Assembly (NCBI GenBank): GCA_018907035.1
Contig: JACCIC010000030.1
Location: 1,168,501-1,232,500 of the forward strand
Length of the DNA stretch: 64,000 nt
Direction: 5' to 3'
Origin: Sycobia sp. Sy_11
Lineage: Eukaryota; Arthropoda; Insecta; Hymenoptera; Epichrysomallidae
Shown here piece by piece: positions 12,301 through 23,782 of this stretch. Below the pieces are notes generated by a model that was given only the letters and a program-made list of their open reading frames with translations, was not told the origin of the DNA and ran no database searches. How positions within the stretch are numbered: the first letter of the stretch is position 1; every line of letters begins with the position of its first letter. The position numbers were made by a program, and so were the translations under genes.

Positions 12301-13486
12301 GTGAGCACCTGTTATTATAAGTTGATCAGTGAGAATACCACCGCCGCATATTGATGTATAAATCTTAGATAGATTTTTTCTAGACTGAATTTCAACTTGG
12401 TACTTAAAAAGCTTTCTATTTGCGGGAAAGCCACCGACAATACATTCCTGAAATAAGCCTGAAACTGAAATATAAAAGTAGTTATCAATATAATTTTAAT
12501 ATACTACTTAAATAATTGTTTATAGCAGTCGTTATTGTGTTTGGTGAAATATAAAAACTTAAACGATATAGAATGAATCAAATTTGTGAAAAATAATAAA
12601 ATTAGCATAAATTTCTTCGAAGAAAGTAAGTTTAACATTCATTTCATCCTAAACAATGCTCTCATTGTAATTTTCGACATATCTAGAGAAAAAATATATA
12701 AATATATAAGTGATTAAAAAAGTTTAGATGAATTTACGATATATGAGTACAATGAATATAATGTTCCATTACAATATGTAACAAATAAATAATATATATA
12801 ATATATCATATGATTGTATCATTGAAATTTTATTAGTATTAAACAGCTGTTTTATATATTTTAGATATGTAGTAGTTAGATTCTTCATCATGAGTTTTCA
12901 TCAAGAGAAAGTCCTATAGTCTATAATATTCTTGAAGGAGAGCCTTTTCATATAATAATGGTCAATCGTCATTTACACGTAACTTTGGCAGGTTATTCAA
13001 AAACAATATAAGCTAATTTTGATAAGTACTCTGAAAGAATTTATGTACTCGTTAACAAATTTAAGAGGTAAATTTTTGAACTTTCAATATTTAATGAAAA
13101 TTAACATCGAACATTTATTGTACTAAGGAAGTAAAAAGTTTCTAATAGTTTTTATACTAATGATTGTACTTCTTATTTTTTAAAAATGAAAGCATTTTCA
13201 ATTTTTGTTTCTTATCTTATTTAAAAACAGAACTTGTTTTTTGAATTTAACTATTTTCTGAATTTCAGTGCTTGGAAAAATGAAAAAGAATAATAATCTT
13301 GCATTCCCTCGAAATTATATTAAATAAACGGTAGTTCGGCAAGGTTACTTATTTTTATTGTGATGCTATTTTTTATTTCTTACTAGTTTAAACATGCTAA
13401 TGAATATAAAAAAGTAACTTACCAGACTGGACTAAATAAATTGCAGTCATTCCAATAATAAAGAAAACCATGGTTTGAAAAACCAT
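9157..13486 (-). CDS. Secreted chymotrypsin-fold serine protease, complete four-exon gene
   Basis: S1-family endopeptidase of 300 aa, assembled from exons 13486-13423, 12458-12139, 10398-10081 and 9357-9157; all junctions have AG acceptors and GTAAGT-type donors or a stop and stay in frame. Residues 1-21 form a signal peptide (MVFQTMVFFIIGMTA start). The activation site IVGG is at 28-31, His74 in TGAHC, Asp123 in HDIAIAK and Ser237 in GDSGSP. The S1-pocket residue (chymotrypsin 189, six before the Ser) is Gly231, so neither trypsin-like Asp nor chymotrypsin-like Ser; elastase-like or unusual specificity is inferred. IVGG is preceded by Cys (QEC), not Lys or Arg, and the propeptide is only about six residues, so classical tryptic activation is not obvious. 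The stretch after the Ser exon start reads GILSKC where SWG is usual. Introns hold a mariner fragment and a SINE. Close paralogue of the gene at 2066-2681. Digestive, venom or immune roles cannot be told apart. Confidence 0.88.
9767..9995 (+). mobile_element. Mariner 5'-end fragment
   Basis: Starts ttaggtgtacaactttgctt, a mariner-type terminal sequence, followed by untranslated leader and a short transposase start MSAYESNSHH at about 9936 that hits a stop after 11 codons. The rest of the element is missing. It lies in intron 3 of the second protease gene, within 90 nt of the donor of exon 3. Confidence 0.55.
10081..10398 (-). CDS. Serine protease 2, exon 3
   Basis: 318-nt phase-0 exon between a TTTCCAG acceptor and a GTAAGT donor. 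It encodes LVKSMDIINNRLLDQ through GVAAGTCF. Gly231-Thr-Cys-Phe234 at its end form the S1 pocket wall just before GDSG. Confidence 0.85.
10899..11110 (+). repeat. tRNA-derived SINE, tRNA-Thr-like head
   Basis: The head has a pol III A-box-like stretch (tggctcgatcgctagagcg) and an intact B box (gttcgaatcc at about 10961), with a CTAGTAA anticodon-loop-like segment that would read AGT (Thr). The acceptor and anticodon stems no longer pair properly, so it is not a functional tRNA. A unique body follows and ends in an A-rich tail (aacaaacaaaaaaacc). It lies in intron 2 of the second protease. Confidence 0.65.
11111..11515. other. GC-richer insertion of unknown class
   Basis: A block clearly richer in GC than its AT-rich surroundings, containing a run of ten C at about 11307 and the segment cccaccggggttttcccc. 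Its 3' edge is near gattgaaacggggaaaaatgg. It directly follows the SINE and may be part of a longer composite retroelement. A 67-codon frame here has no recognisable content. Confidence 0.4.
12139..12458 (-). CDS. Serine protease 2, exon 2 (His and Asp of the triad)
   Basis: 320-nt exon with a TTTCAG acceptor and GTAAGT donor. It contains ECIVGG, the CGGGIL block, TGAHC and HDIAIAK. It has no internal Met near its start, so a Met-initiated ORF scan would miss most of it. Confidence 0.88.
13423..13486 (-). CDS. Serine protease 2, exon 1 (signal peptide)
   Basis: 64-nt first coding exon, 21 codons plus one base, ending in a GTAAGT donor. The upstream of two Met codons was chosen because it reproduces the paralogue's exon length. 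Confidence 0.75.
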
Positions 13487-15415
13487 TTTTTTTCTCGAAA
13501 TTAATAAATTTCACTATAAAATACTGGGCAGCTGTAATAAATTTCGCTAATGTTGTGTTTAATAAGGTACCTAAAATAACGAAAAATAATAAATTTATTT
13601 TATAATAATGATAAACCATTAAAATGATAAATAATTTTATTGCAATACATGTTTAGGAAAATTGTGGTAAATAATTTTAGTTACAAGCTATATGGATTTG
13701 TCAAATTGTACTCATTAAATTTTGGATCATTCATTATTAAAACAAATTTTTGGACTTTTGGATCCATTTTAAATTTTCAAAAATGTAGTTACAATAATTA
13801 AAGTAAACAAACGTAGTCTAGAAGTTTTCGACCTTGACAGATTTGTATAATGTGAATTTAAATATGTAAAGATAGATTATGAGCTCTATTCATGTAATTA
13901 TACTCTATGAGCTCTATTCATGTAATTATAATATAAAAGATTATTTAATTTTTATGAATTTTATGATATGATAGTCCAACAGAATAATCATTATTTTCAG
14001 GGTCGAATAAAAATTATGCGTTTAGGTTTTCAAATTTTAAAATGAAATGAGTCTATAGAAATTCAACAGTCTCGTTACATATAAAGCAATCTTCCAATCT
14101 TTAAGCAATGACAAGGGATTTCACTTCAGTATTTCTCAAGATTTTTTTCAGTACAAGGTATTTGAGTAATAAGTAAAATGAAAATCGTGGACTTCCGTTA
14201 TAGTAACGATGAGGAAAATTGCTGATCGCAAAGTGCGACATGATTCTTAATAAAAAAATTTTATTCCTTATTGGAAATGCACTATTTAATTTTATATTCA
14301 TTAAAATACATAAATTTAATTAAATTAGTGCGTTACTTATTTATTTATTGCAGGTATATGGAAGTTGTTTGTTTGCCCGATGAGACAGGCAGTTTATTCC
14401 CTAGCGAATCGAGGAAGATTAATGTAAAAATCTACCTACGCATTAATTGTTATTCCTTTTTATGATAAGACATGAAAGATCACGTCACAATTATGATTTC
14501 GCGTTTAGAACGATGTGAGTACGCATTCAACCATAAATTGGTGAACAGGACGAATAAAATTTTTTCGGTGCTGCATATTTTTTTATGGAGAAGAAAATTT
14601 TTTGATCGCATTGATAGCCGTAGCTTATCATTCCAGTTTTTAATATATAGGTAGACATGATAATGAATTTCAAGTAAATATGAATTGATGCTTCTAAATC
14701 CAACTTAATAAACTTACTAGTGGAAAAAAAATTCATTATAGATATGTATAAATAGTAGATTTCCAATTACAATAACAATATCATAGAGTAACTAACGCGA
14801 AGAAAAGGAATGATTTCCAAATTGTAATTTAACATTGTATTTTAAGAAATTACTGATGAACGAGCGTTTTAGTACTAAAAAAATATTAATTTAATGTATA
14901 AATCCATACGTATGCAAGTAAATACTATTATTAGTTGTAATCTAATACGATGTTTTTATACATTTTTTAACACTCATCAATATAATAAAATTGACTATGT
15001 TTTATAATAAATGTAAAAACGTAATATTTTTGTATAAGATTAATGTTTAAGTGAGGGCGCTGTTTGATGCGATCTTGGCGCCCAATCGATACGATCATAG
15101 TCAATGTATTCGTTTAATGAAAAACTCCTTTAACATTTTTTAATACATAACCAATTACCTAATTTGTTTTTTATTAACAAAAATAAGTAATAGGGAAAAT
15201 AAATTTGTATCTCTATATTTGTATGGAAGATAGACTTACTCAATACTGCCATACAAATGACAGTTCGTTATTTCTAAACTTTTTAGATATGACAATGAAC
15301 GCATAAACAGAACTGGACTTAATCCTTTGGAATCCTTTTTTTGCAATTTGCAGCCTTATGGTAAACTTTTGTACTAAGGATCCACTGAAAATTCGCATCG
15401 TTTCAAATACATTAC

Positions 15416-15476
<61 letters not shown>

Positions 15477-16138
15477 CACTAAAATAGCTCTTTATGTCGC
15501 TATCTTTTGACTAAGTATTAAAATTATTTTTTACCTCCAGTGTCAGGAAAAAAATATAAATACTATTTCAATGGAAGTATATTTATTCATATGAAAAACC
15601 TGCAGTTGTTAGATATAATTATTAACATGTTATGAATTATATGTTAATTGCGTCAATAGGAAAAATACATTTTCAGCCATACTTTTTAATTATACTACGT
15701 CCATATACTTTCCTTTAACGATTAATCGCAGCTGCAAACCTATAAAACTAATTTATTTTACCCTATTACAGCATTCAAGTGTATCTTGTAATAGAAAACG
15801 TATCATGTGTCGCGAGATATCAATTACTGATTAGGCTCTTTACAAATTTAACTATTTGGGTCAAATGATGCACGCCTGGCTAAAGTTTTGGCCACAATGT
15901 TCAGTTAAAGTAAAAGTAATTGTCGATTTGGAAACTTCTATAAATCGTCTTGGCTTTATGTGGAAGATGCTCAACATACATTCACGATGCTCAGAAGTTG
16001 GCAGAGATCTGATATAAATGACGCAACGGCAAAATATGTAATTCCACGAGAATTTACGGCAAATTGTGTGATATTTGCATTATTGTCATTGCGAAAATGT
16101 CATACCAATTTGAATCACCTTAAATACTCACAGATGTA
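13487..16138. other. Intergenic AT-rich sequence upstream of the second protease
   Basis: Holds the presumed promoter of the protease and a small direct repeat (gagctctattcatgtaatta at about 13879 and 13909). Two short open frames (14271-14465, 14472-14654) show no recognisable domain and I do not call them genes. Confidence 0.4.
15417..15471. repeat. (TA)n microsatellite
   Basis: About 27 uninterrupted TA units. Confidence 0.97.
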
Positions 16139-17156
16139 GCGCGTATTCCTTCTATGGTGGGGTTCGTTCAGAGGAGATCGATAATAGGGGCGTCGAACTC
16201 AGTCTAGTCAACATAGGGGGCTGTCCCACGCATTGCTCGAGCTTCACCATGCTAACGACAACTCAAACCCCCTAACTAGTGAGCCTCTTGACGATCATAA
16301 ATATAACGCATATAATAAACAAAAAGATCAAGAAATGGTAGACAATAGAAAAATTAAAGCAGGTTCTCAAGTGTCACCTGCATCTGGCTCTGTAGACTCA
16401 AGGTAGATTCTTAGCTTCTAGATAATACCAGTAGGCTACCTCACTGGTGCGACGGTTAAAACTATAGGTAGTTCTATAAATGGCCAGCAGCAAATGGTCC
16501 AGTTGAACCAGGAGGAGATATTAATTCAACTTGGTGAACCGGTTAGAGACATGGAGAGGGCCCTACGAAGTCAACCAAATCTTAAGAAAAATAGAAAAAC
16601 CTGCCACAAGCTGCCGAAATGGTGGACATTCTGCAGCACAGTTTTGAAAAAAAGACGAAGGGATAATTAGTCCTTCGGACAGATCATTTATGTCTGAGAA
16701 AAAGAAAAAAGAAGAGGATTGCATACAAGAAAAAATCAAGCAAGCGGCCTACATGGAGGTATTAAGAAAAAAAAGAAGAAAAAAGATAAATCACCGTAGA
16801 AAAGGTGGATATCTCAGCCAGAGAATATCCGATCAAATAAAGTCTAGAATACAGGACATAGCTTGATGCGATTGTCATCAACATAGTGCGACCATGATGT
16901 TATATGCAGAAGTGATGAAGATCATACGAGAAATGCGTTAAACCTGAGGACTCGGGTGCAGATGTAAGGTCAATACAAAAATCGGGTGAGGTGCTGATAA
17001 AACTTAGAAACACCACATCCGAGAGCCGAACGGCACTTGCTGAAGTGCTCAAGAAAGCGACAATACAGAGTGTCAGTGTCAGGGAGTTAAATCCCAGAGG
17101 AATTTCCTTCAGTGTAAAATGCCTGTTAAAGATAGAAAAAGAATTTAAAATTTGTT

Positions 17157-17459
17157 GATTAACAAAACGAAAGAAAAAAAAGATATCTACGTTTAAATTT
17201 AAAATATTTAAATATATTTACTTTAGTATAGTTTAAATTTTTATTTAGTAATATAGTCATTAGCACAAAACAAAATATATATGTAAAAATAGTAATTTAA
17301 GCAGAAGTTATTATGTGATATTTACTGAAAATTCCTATAAGTAAACTTATGAATAAAAGCGCAAATTGTAAATAATGTCGAGCGTATTTATATAAATTCA
17401 GGCCGAATAATTGTTTCCGCGAAAAAATTTGAGCACTATTTATAATAACTATATATATA

Positions 17460-17504
<45 letters not shown>

Positions 17505-17957
17505 GCATATCCTGTTAATTTAGATTACTGAATCATAAACAGGGTCCTAGCGTGTAAGGTAATACCATTAGGTCGAGCCTAGGCTGTGTTGGCTGCGAGG
17601 AATGCAGTCAGCGAGTCTTGTTGAAAATAAATTTACTTGGTGAAAAAAATGCTAGCCTTTAGCATTGGCCTTTTCCTTCGGGTTTATGGAATCCCTTGAG
17701 CTCAACCTGTGGTTCGCCTATAAAGGGTGGAGCCTACACGTATATAAGGATGTGCGCAAGCGTCGTGGTCTCTTGTGTTCAGCTTTGTTATCATTAGCAT
17801 TTATATAGTTGTATAGCTGAGGTATCGAAACAAGTATAAATTGTAAATGTGGTTATCTTATACTTCCTTTAAAGTAAAATACACATGTCCAGTTAAATAT
17901 ATATTTTTTTGTGTTGAACCTCTGCTTCCTACCGAGCGCAATCCTTAATACTGCCCG
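17157..17957. mobile_element. Nested insertion in the R1-like LINE, possibly carrying a solo LTR
   Basis: This 800-bp block interrupts ORF1 of the surrounding LINE. Its right half, from tgttaatttag at about 17512, has a TATA-like tatataagg at about 17741 followed some 35 nt later by an initiator-like gttcagctttgtt, which is LTR-like spacing. No matching second LTR or clear target duplication was found, so the class is uncertain. Confidence 0.35.
17450..17501. repeat. (TA)n microsatellite
   Basis: One interruption (tac) near the left end. Sits inside the insertion that splits the LINE. Confidence 0.95.
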
Positions 17958-20277
17958 ATTATTGTTCTGTGTTAGAGGTCTCGGTGACCAAAACTAATAC
18001 ACATGAGCAGCGGATGGCCATCATTATGTTGAAAAATTTTACTGCTGTGCAGCTACTGAAGACGAGACTTTTAAGAGTCGACTTGGCGAATTGTCTAGGT
18101 GAATTATCTACTTACAGGTGCTTAGGCTATGTCCGTACTGTCCTTTGTTATCAAAGTAAACGGGGAGAGCATAAGACGATGGTGTGCACCGTGACACGGC
18201 AGTGCTTCCTCTGTATAGACGAAGCGAATTCGGATGAACACCAGCATGTCACCGGCTCCAGTGCCTGTCTGACTTTTCACGCGGCCCTATTGAAGAAAGC
18301 CAAATGGTCGTAGTTCTGCAAGAGAATGTGAATCACAGCAGGGTGGGTTATCACCTTCTACTCCGGTTTTGCCCCGATTCTAAAGCTGATATCTTAATTA
18401 TCAGTGAGCAATATTGGAACAGAGAAGTAGAAGACTGGTAGGCCAAAAATTTTGGAACGACTGACTTTTAGATTCCCGACCGACCAGTAACAGAAGTTGA
18501 GGCTCATCGATCTGGCAATCGCTATGTTTGGGTGATGTGTAATAGTATTATGCACATGAGATGCTACCTCACCAAAAACCAAGACATTTGTGACTACCAG
18601 GCCATACTTGATGACCTGGAAGATACTGTCAGAAATGAAAGGTGAGCTGGTACTGGCAAGTGACTTTGATCCAAGAGCCCTTGAATGGGGCATGGCGGGG
18701 CCGACTGCAGTAGTTCAAGATGCATGGACCTTTTGTAGACTAGGACTAGTGGATCAATTTTCACCTTCGAGAGATCGGGCTACGCTGAAACCATATAAAA
18801 TGTGACCTTTTCACCGGAACCCTGGACTCGCAAATGTTGGAGTGATAGGTGATCGAAGACTATATAGACAGCAATCATCAGTACATCACATTCCGCGAAT
18901 GTGATAGAACAACACGTTTTACTGTACGCAATTCGCGAGGTCCCCTAGATGGAATGTTGCAGAATAAATAAGGTGTGAGCACCTGTACAGGGACCCATCT
19001 TCTGGGGTCTGGGATAAAGAGTAGTTACTGGAAAACATGGTGCTCATGGACACCTTGAACTCCAATACTACTGCAGAATATTGTAGTTACTCTGATTTCA
19101 ACCTACCCTGATAGATCTGTTCCAGTGCTACCGAAAGGAGGAATGGATATTCCTCGGTTCAGTAAGGATGAACTGTAAAATACATGTTGAACAAGAGGGA
19201 TCCAAGCCTCGATGGAATTCTAGGGGACTTCCTAGGAATAGCAGTGGGAGTACAGCTAGTACTCCTTTTTTCGATGTACAATTCCTGCATAATGGCTTGT
19301 TTGCCTTATTCTAGCTGTAAGGTAATGCAACTTATGTTTATGGACAAAGGCAAGGGTCCTACGGAGGTACCCTTGTCGTATCGACCTTTGTGTATGTTAG
19401 ATACTGCGTGTAAACTGACAGAAAGCCTATTGAAGCCACACCTTCTCAAGGCCATGATCTGGCCGACAGAGAGAATGGGTTGGGAGGGGACCGAGTGACG
19501 TAGATGCAATCCTTGAGGTTGTAAATACGGCAAGAGGTATAGAGAGAGAGAGAGATAATTACTACTCCCGATCTGTATGTCTCCTGACGATTCATTCAAC
19601 AGTGGACTAGAACTGTTACGATAATCGAATGGCAGAAGCGCTGGGAGAGGTATCCCTATGGTCGATAGACAGCTCATCTGATTAGCTAGTTAGATCCATG
19701 GATCCAAAGGTCGTATGAAGAGGTCAATTACCACCTTACACAGCTATTATCGGGGTACGACCGTTTTTAATCCTATCTCCATAAGATAGGGAAGATACTG
19801 GACTCTGCCTGTACTAGTTGCGTTCCCCAAGACGATATACTACACACGTTTTTTTGAGGGAAAATGCATCTTGTAAAGGAGCACCTTTGGAGAGACGTAG
19901 GCTCCTTTGGACCGGATAGTATTATCCAGCAGATGCTGGATAGCTCAGAGACGTGATCTAGGGTATCTTGCTAATGTAAGAATGTCCTACACCACAAAAG
20001 ACTAGAAGAAGAAATATAAATGTAATTAGTATAGATTGCTCATTATAATCATATTCATTTAAATCTATAAGTTGCAGATTTATTGCATCTAATCACGTAG
20101 ATATAAAATATCGGTCTAGTTCAGATTAGATTTGGATCAACTCTCAATAAGTTAAAATAGTAAAATAAAGAAAAATATACATACTTCTATAATTATCAAT
20201 GTCATTGTGAGCTATTACAGCAGTCAAACTAATATGTGGTCGGTCTGTAAGGATTTTATTGTTTCTATCATCTTTGA

Positions 20278-20643
20278 ACCCTTAAAGTACCAGGATTTTA
20301 GATATTTTCAATGCTTATTGTTTGTATCAAAAAGTTATCATAGGTCTACAATTTTCACCCAAACTGAGGCTAAATGTTTGCGTCATGCCGGGACGGGACG
20401 GTAATGCCCATATTAAATTTTTGATAATTGAAAAAAACTATTCTATACGCATGGAAAAGTATATATATAGGTTTTTTGTATCGCTGATTACGATTCAGAA
20501 GTCCAAATGGAAAAATTCGAATTTTTTAATGAACAAAATATGATTTTTTTCTAACGTTTTTATTTTATTATTAATTATTATTTTTGTTTTATTTTATTAA
20601 TTATTTTCTGACGCATATATGCGCCATACCGATACTCAAAGGG
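20278..20643. mobile_element. MITE with piggyBac-like ends
   Basis: Imperfect inverted ends: left aacccttaaagtaccaggat, right reading on the minus strand aaccctttgagtatcggtat. The right side is flanked by TTAA (20644-20647) and the left by TTGA. An internal acgcatatatgcg palindrome is near the right end. No transposase. TTAA targets and AACCCTTTGA-type ends fit a piggyBac-mobilised MITE. Confidence 0.65.
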
Positions 20644-21113
20644 TTAATATATTTATTTTTTTAATAATAGGTTAAATATTACATATTTTAAGTAATTATA
20701 TTAATTTTCAAGTTAATGTAATATTTGGATATTTTACTAGATCATCTATATTATAGCTTAAAAATTGTCATTATATATGTATGTGGTTTTTGATCTAATG
20801 CTATTTATAATCTATATAAATTCTAATACAATTGAACCATCCGATTTGGGATGCATTATTTTTAATAAAATAACACTTTAATTCAATTAGTAACATAATA
20901 TTTAATTAAAGCAAATAATGGAGATTAACAAGACTGTTTAAGAGAATAAAATGTCTTTTGGTTGAATCATTTTTAGAATTAGGTTTTCTTACATTTTTTC
21001 TCAACGTAATCTGCGTTTTTCGCGTTTCTTTTAAGTATACTGTTAAAAACTAAGGATATCAAATTTTGATCATAAGATGCTATTTTCTAATTAGTATATG
21101 GAGTTGAATATAT

Positions 21114-21250
21114 TATGTAGTCAGAGCCTCTTTTCCATAACTTATAAACTACCTATTGATGAGCAAAAATTCATTATCTTCCTTTAATGTTTTTTATGGA
21201 AGGAGGTGTTACAATTAGATTCGATTAAATAAAATTCCTCTGACTACATA
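21114..21250. mobile_element. Short 137-bp foldback element
   Basis: Perfect 13-bp inverted repeat, tatgtagtcagag at 21114-21126 and its complement at 21238-21250, enclosing an AT-rich core without ORF. Looks like a tiny MITE. Confidence 0.55.
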
Positions 21251-22430
21251 GTACAGCCAATATGATTACGAGTGGTAAGATTAAAAGAAAAAACCAACTT
21301 ATGAAGTGGGCAGCTCTGGATGCTAAAAATTTGCAGTAGTCGTTGAAGTAGTCCGATTTATCTCCCTGAATCGGTATCAAATCTGTAGCTCAATAATGTA
21401 GTAATTTCTTCTTGTTAGATTAGTTCACATGTCATCTTGCCGATAAGCCCAGCCGATACCTTAGCATGAATCACGTAACGCAATGGTTCAGCCTGTTTTA
21501 TTCTTACTTATTATTTAAATACTCATTCAAAAATATTCGTCATACCTGACTGCGGAACAAATCATATGGATATTGAAAGTAAACTGTAATATATAACTTT
21601 TAAAAAATTTTTTAAACATACTCACTGAATTTTAATTACACTAGTTTTTTTGGGCTTTTGTGAATATGGCCTATTTTATCTATAAATAAAATTTCTACAG
21701 CTGCGTATATTTCATTAAACATTGAAAATTTCTCTTTCAGTTAATCATTATATTATTCTTATAATAATGAAAAAGTATTTTTGGCTCTTTATTTTTTCTT
21801 AACGTTAGCAAATGAAAGCCTTTCAGAAATTTATTAATAGTTTGTTAATAATGAGTGAGTATTTTTCTCGATTGATCATGTTTATATGTTGTGATCAACA
21901 TGTATCATTTTTGTCAAAATTTTATTTGATAATCAAAGAAAAGCACACAAACAAATAAAACAAAATTATTTTGTTATCTATGCTATCCTTATTATATCTC
22001 TTTATGAAATAACAGACGTGCAACATGTTTTGTTCAATAGAGAATTGTCATTATCACTTTTCGTATTATAATAGATATTTAAAAGAAAAGAAGTTAATTT
22101 ATTATTATATAAAATTTAACACAACTCTTTTCATTTAGAATTTTATAAAATTATTATCAAACTGATTTATCGAGTATTGTATATGATTTGAAGTATTATT
22201 TGTGTAGGGATTTTTAAAATTAGTGACTAACTAACATCAGTTATTTAAAGAGTAACAGTTTAAATAGGTCTCAAATTTGTTCTTCTCAAAAATTCAAAAG
22301 GTGCATTATATTAAGTTATTATAAATTTTTAAAACAAATTATTAGAATAGGTATAATATATATACAAATTATAACTATAGGTTAAATTACTGCGAAAATT
22401 AGAAATAATTAAAAATATCAAGAAATGAAT
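21251..22430. other. Intergenic AT-rich sequence
   Basis: No gene. A segment near 21413-21460 (gattagttcacatgtcatct and following) resembles one at 34388-34430 in a kinase-gene intron, suggesting a dispersed repeat. Confidence 0.35.
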
Positions 22431-22580
22431 TTGAATACCAATCACTAATACTGATAATAATCTTGAATATTAATCAGAAATACCATTCACGAATACCCAT
22501 CACAAAGAATATTTACGATACCAATCATGAATACCAATCACGAATACCATTTACGAATACGATTCTCGAATACCATTAAA
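22431..22580. repeat. Degenerate minisatellite
   Basis: About ten imperfect copies of an 11-17-bp unit around 'cacgaatacca' (acgaataccc, atgaatacca, acgaataccat, tcgaataccatt). Confidence 0.7.
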
Positions 22581-23577
22581 GAACACTGTTCATGACTAAT
22601 TATCGTTCATTAAATTATTAATAAAACGAGTTTTAAAGAATTTTGTTTAAAACGGTTTCAGAGATATTATGGCTGGGAGTAAGTGTTTTGTAATTAGTGA
22701 AGGAAAACTTTTAATTATAGCTCTTCTTATGCGTAAATCTTCGGATGAAATTCTCTGAATTTAACGCCATGTTTTTGTAAGTATTTATCTCAATTGATCA
22801 ATGGTAGATTGTAGGTATTCACGAACAAGGGTACGGATTTTTTCAACGTTGTCATATCTTTTTAAATAGGATTTTTTTATTACGCGTCCTAATAATTTGG
22901 TTGGAGCATTCCTCATGCAATCATGATCATTAGTTGTTTCCAACATCATTGAGTCATGATTGAGTTTCTACCATAGTTTCTTCGGAAAGTTAGCCATTTA
23001 AGTATTATCTAAAATGATAAAATATAATACACTTACAACAATTAGTTTGCGCATCCTGACTTACACAGGCGATTCTTCACTACCCTATTTTTGTCACTTT
23101 TTGATCCTCCCTTTTCTGTATACACGTGAGTTCGAAATAATAAAATTATTTTTACATTATATTACTTTTTCATATTGATATTATTTTTTATTTTTCCAGA
23201 ATCAAAGATTGTTTAAAGCTCTAACCTGCTTTACTTTTGAAAATGATAAAAAATATAAAATTGATACCTGTTACGATGTTTTATCGAACTATGGATTATC
23301 GAAATAGTTACACACCTTCCTTTAAATAACTGCTTTCCAATTTTTCCCTAAATATTTGACAAGGATTTTAATAAGTACCATAGTTTTTTAAATTCAGAAT
23401 GAAATATATAACTATAAAAGATATTTATACTTCAATCTTTGAAAAAGATGTACCATAAAGTCAATTTATTTATAGCTGAATAATGGTCAGGATTTTTAAG
23501 AGAATCTCTTTTGTAATAATTTATATACATAAAATTAGCCTAATACTATATCAAAAACTTTTTTGTTATTTGTAATC

Positions 23578-23580
<3 letters not shown>
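22581..23580. other. Unassigned sequence, possible ancient transposon
   Basis: A minus-strand stretch near 22780-22930 can be read as NAPTKLLGRVIKKSYLKRYD but joins to nothing recognisable. No gene called. Confidence 0.25.

Positions 23581-23623
<43 letters not shown>
23581..23623. repeat. (TG)n microsatellite
   Basis: About 21 TG units, 158 bp left of the target-site TA of the intact mariner. Confidence 0.97.
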
Positions 23624-23628
<5 letters not shown>

Positions 23629-23782
23629 TTAACATTTAAGCTTTTATAGCTTGTCGTTGTGGTCTTTGTGTATATTTCATTTCTACATTTACAATTCGAA
23701 AACATAAATAAGTACATGATATTGTATTAAGATTTTTACCTTATATATTTATTACTGTTTCAATAGATTTACCAGTTTTCTA

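Larger units (their letters stand above)
16140..20010 (+). mobile_element. Decayed R1-clade non-LTR retrotransposon, split by an insertion
   Basis: A long ruin readable only across frames. ORF1 starts at about 16335 (MVDNRKIKAGSQ), has a Lys-rich stretch near 16690-16790 and the block YAEVMKIIRE from 16903 to about 17140. After an interruption (17157-17957) ORF1 resumes with SVTKTNTHEQRMAII, a degenerate CCHC zinc-knuckle region near 18110-18210 (RCLGY, then CYQSKR) and ends near 18313. ORF2 endonuclease pieces follow: ADILIISEQY near 18390, NRYVWVMCN near 18523, LTKNQDICDYQAILDDLED near 18570 and LVLASDFDPRALEWGM near 18650. Next comes an RT entry region (DKGKGPTEVPLSYRPLCMLD near 19345, then DVDAILEVVNTARG near 19500) and a C-terminal block (LTQLLSGY near 19735, VKEHLWRDVGSFGP near 19875). 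The RT core is deleted. Dead copy. Confidence 0.8.

Noticed and set aside
14271..14766. Short frames on both strands with an acceptor-like cag before 14353
   Set aside because: No donor-acceptor chain, domain or composition supports an exon.
18394..19677. Minus-strand 99- and 123-codon frames
   Set aside because: Opposite strand of the decayed R1-like ORF2.
22431..22580. CRISPR-like array
   Set aside because: Short degenerate repeats without uniform spacers in a eukaryotic genome; better described as a minisatellite.
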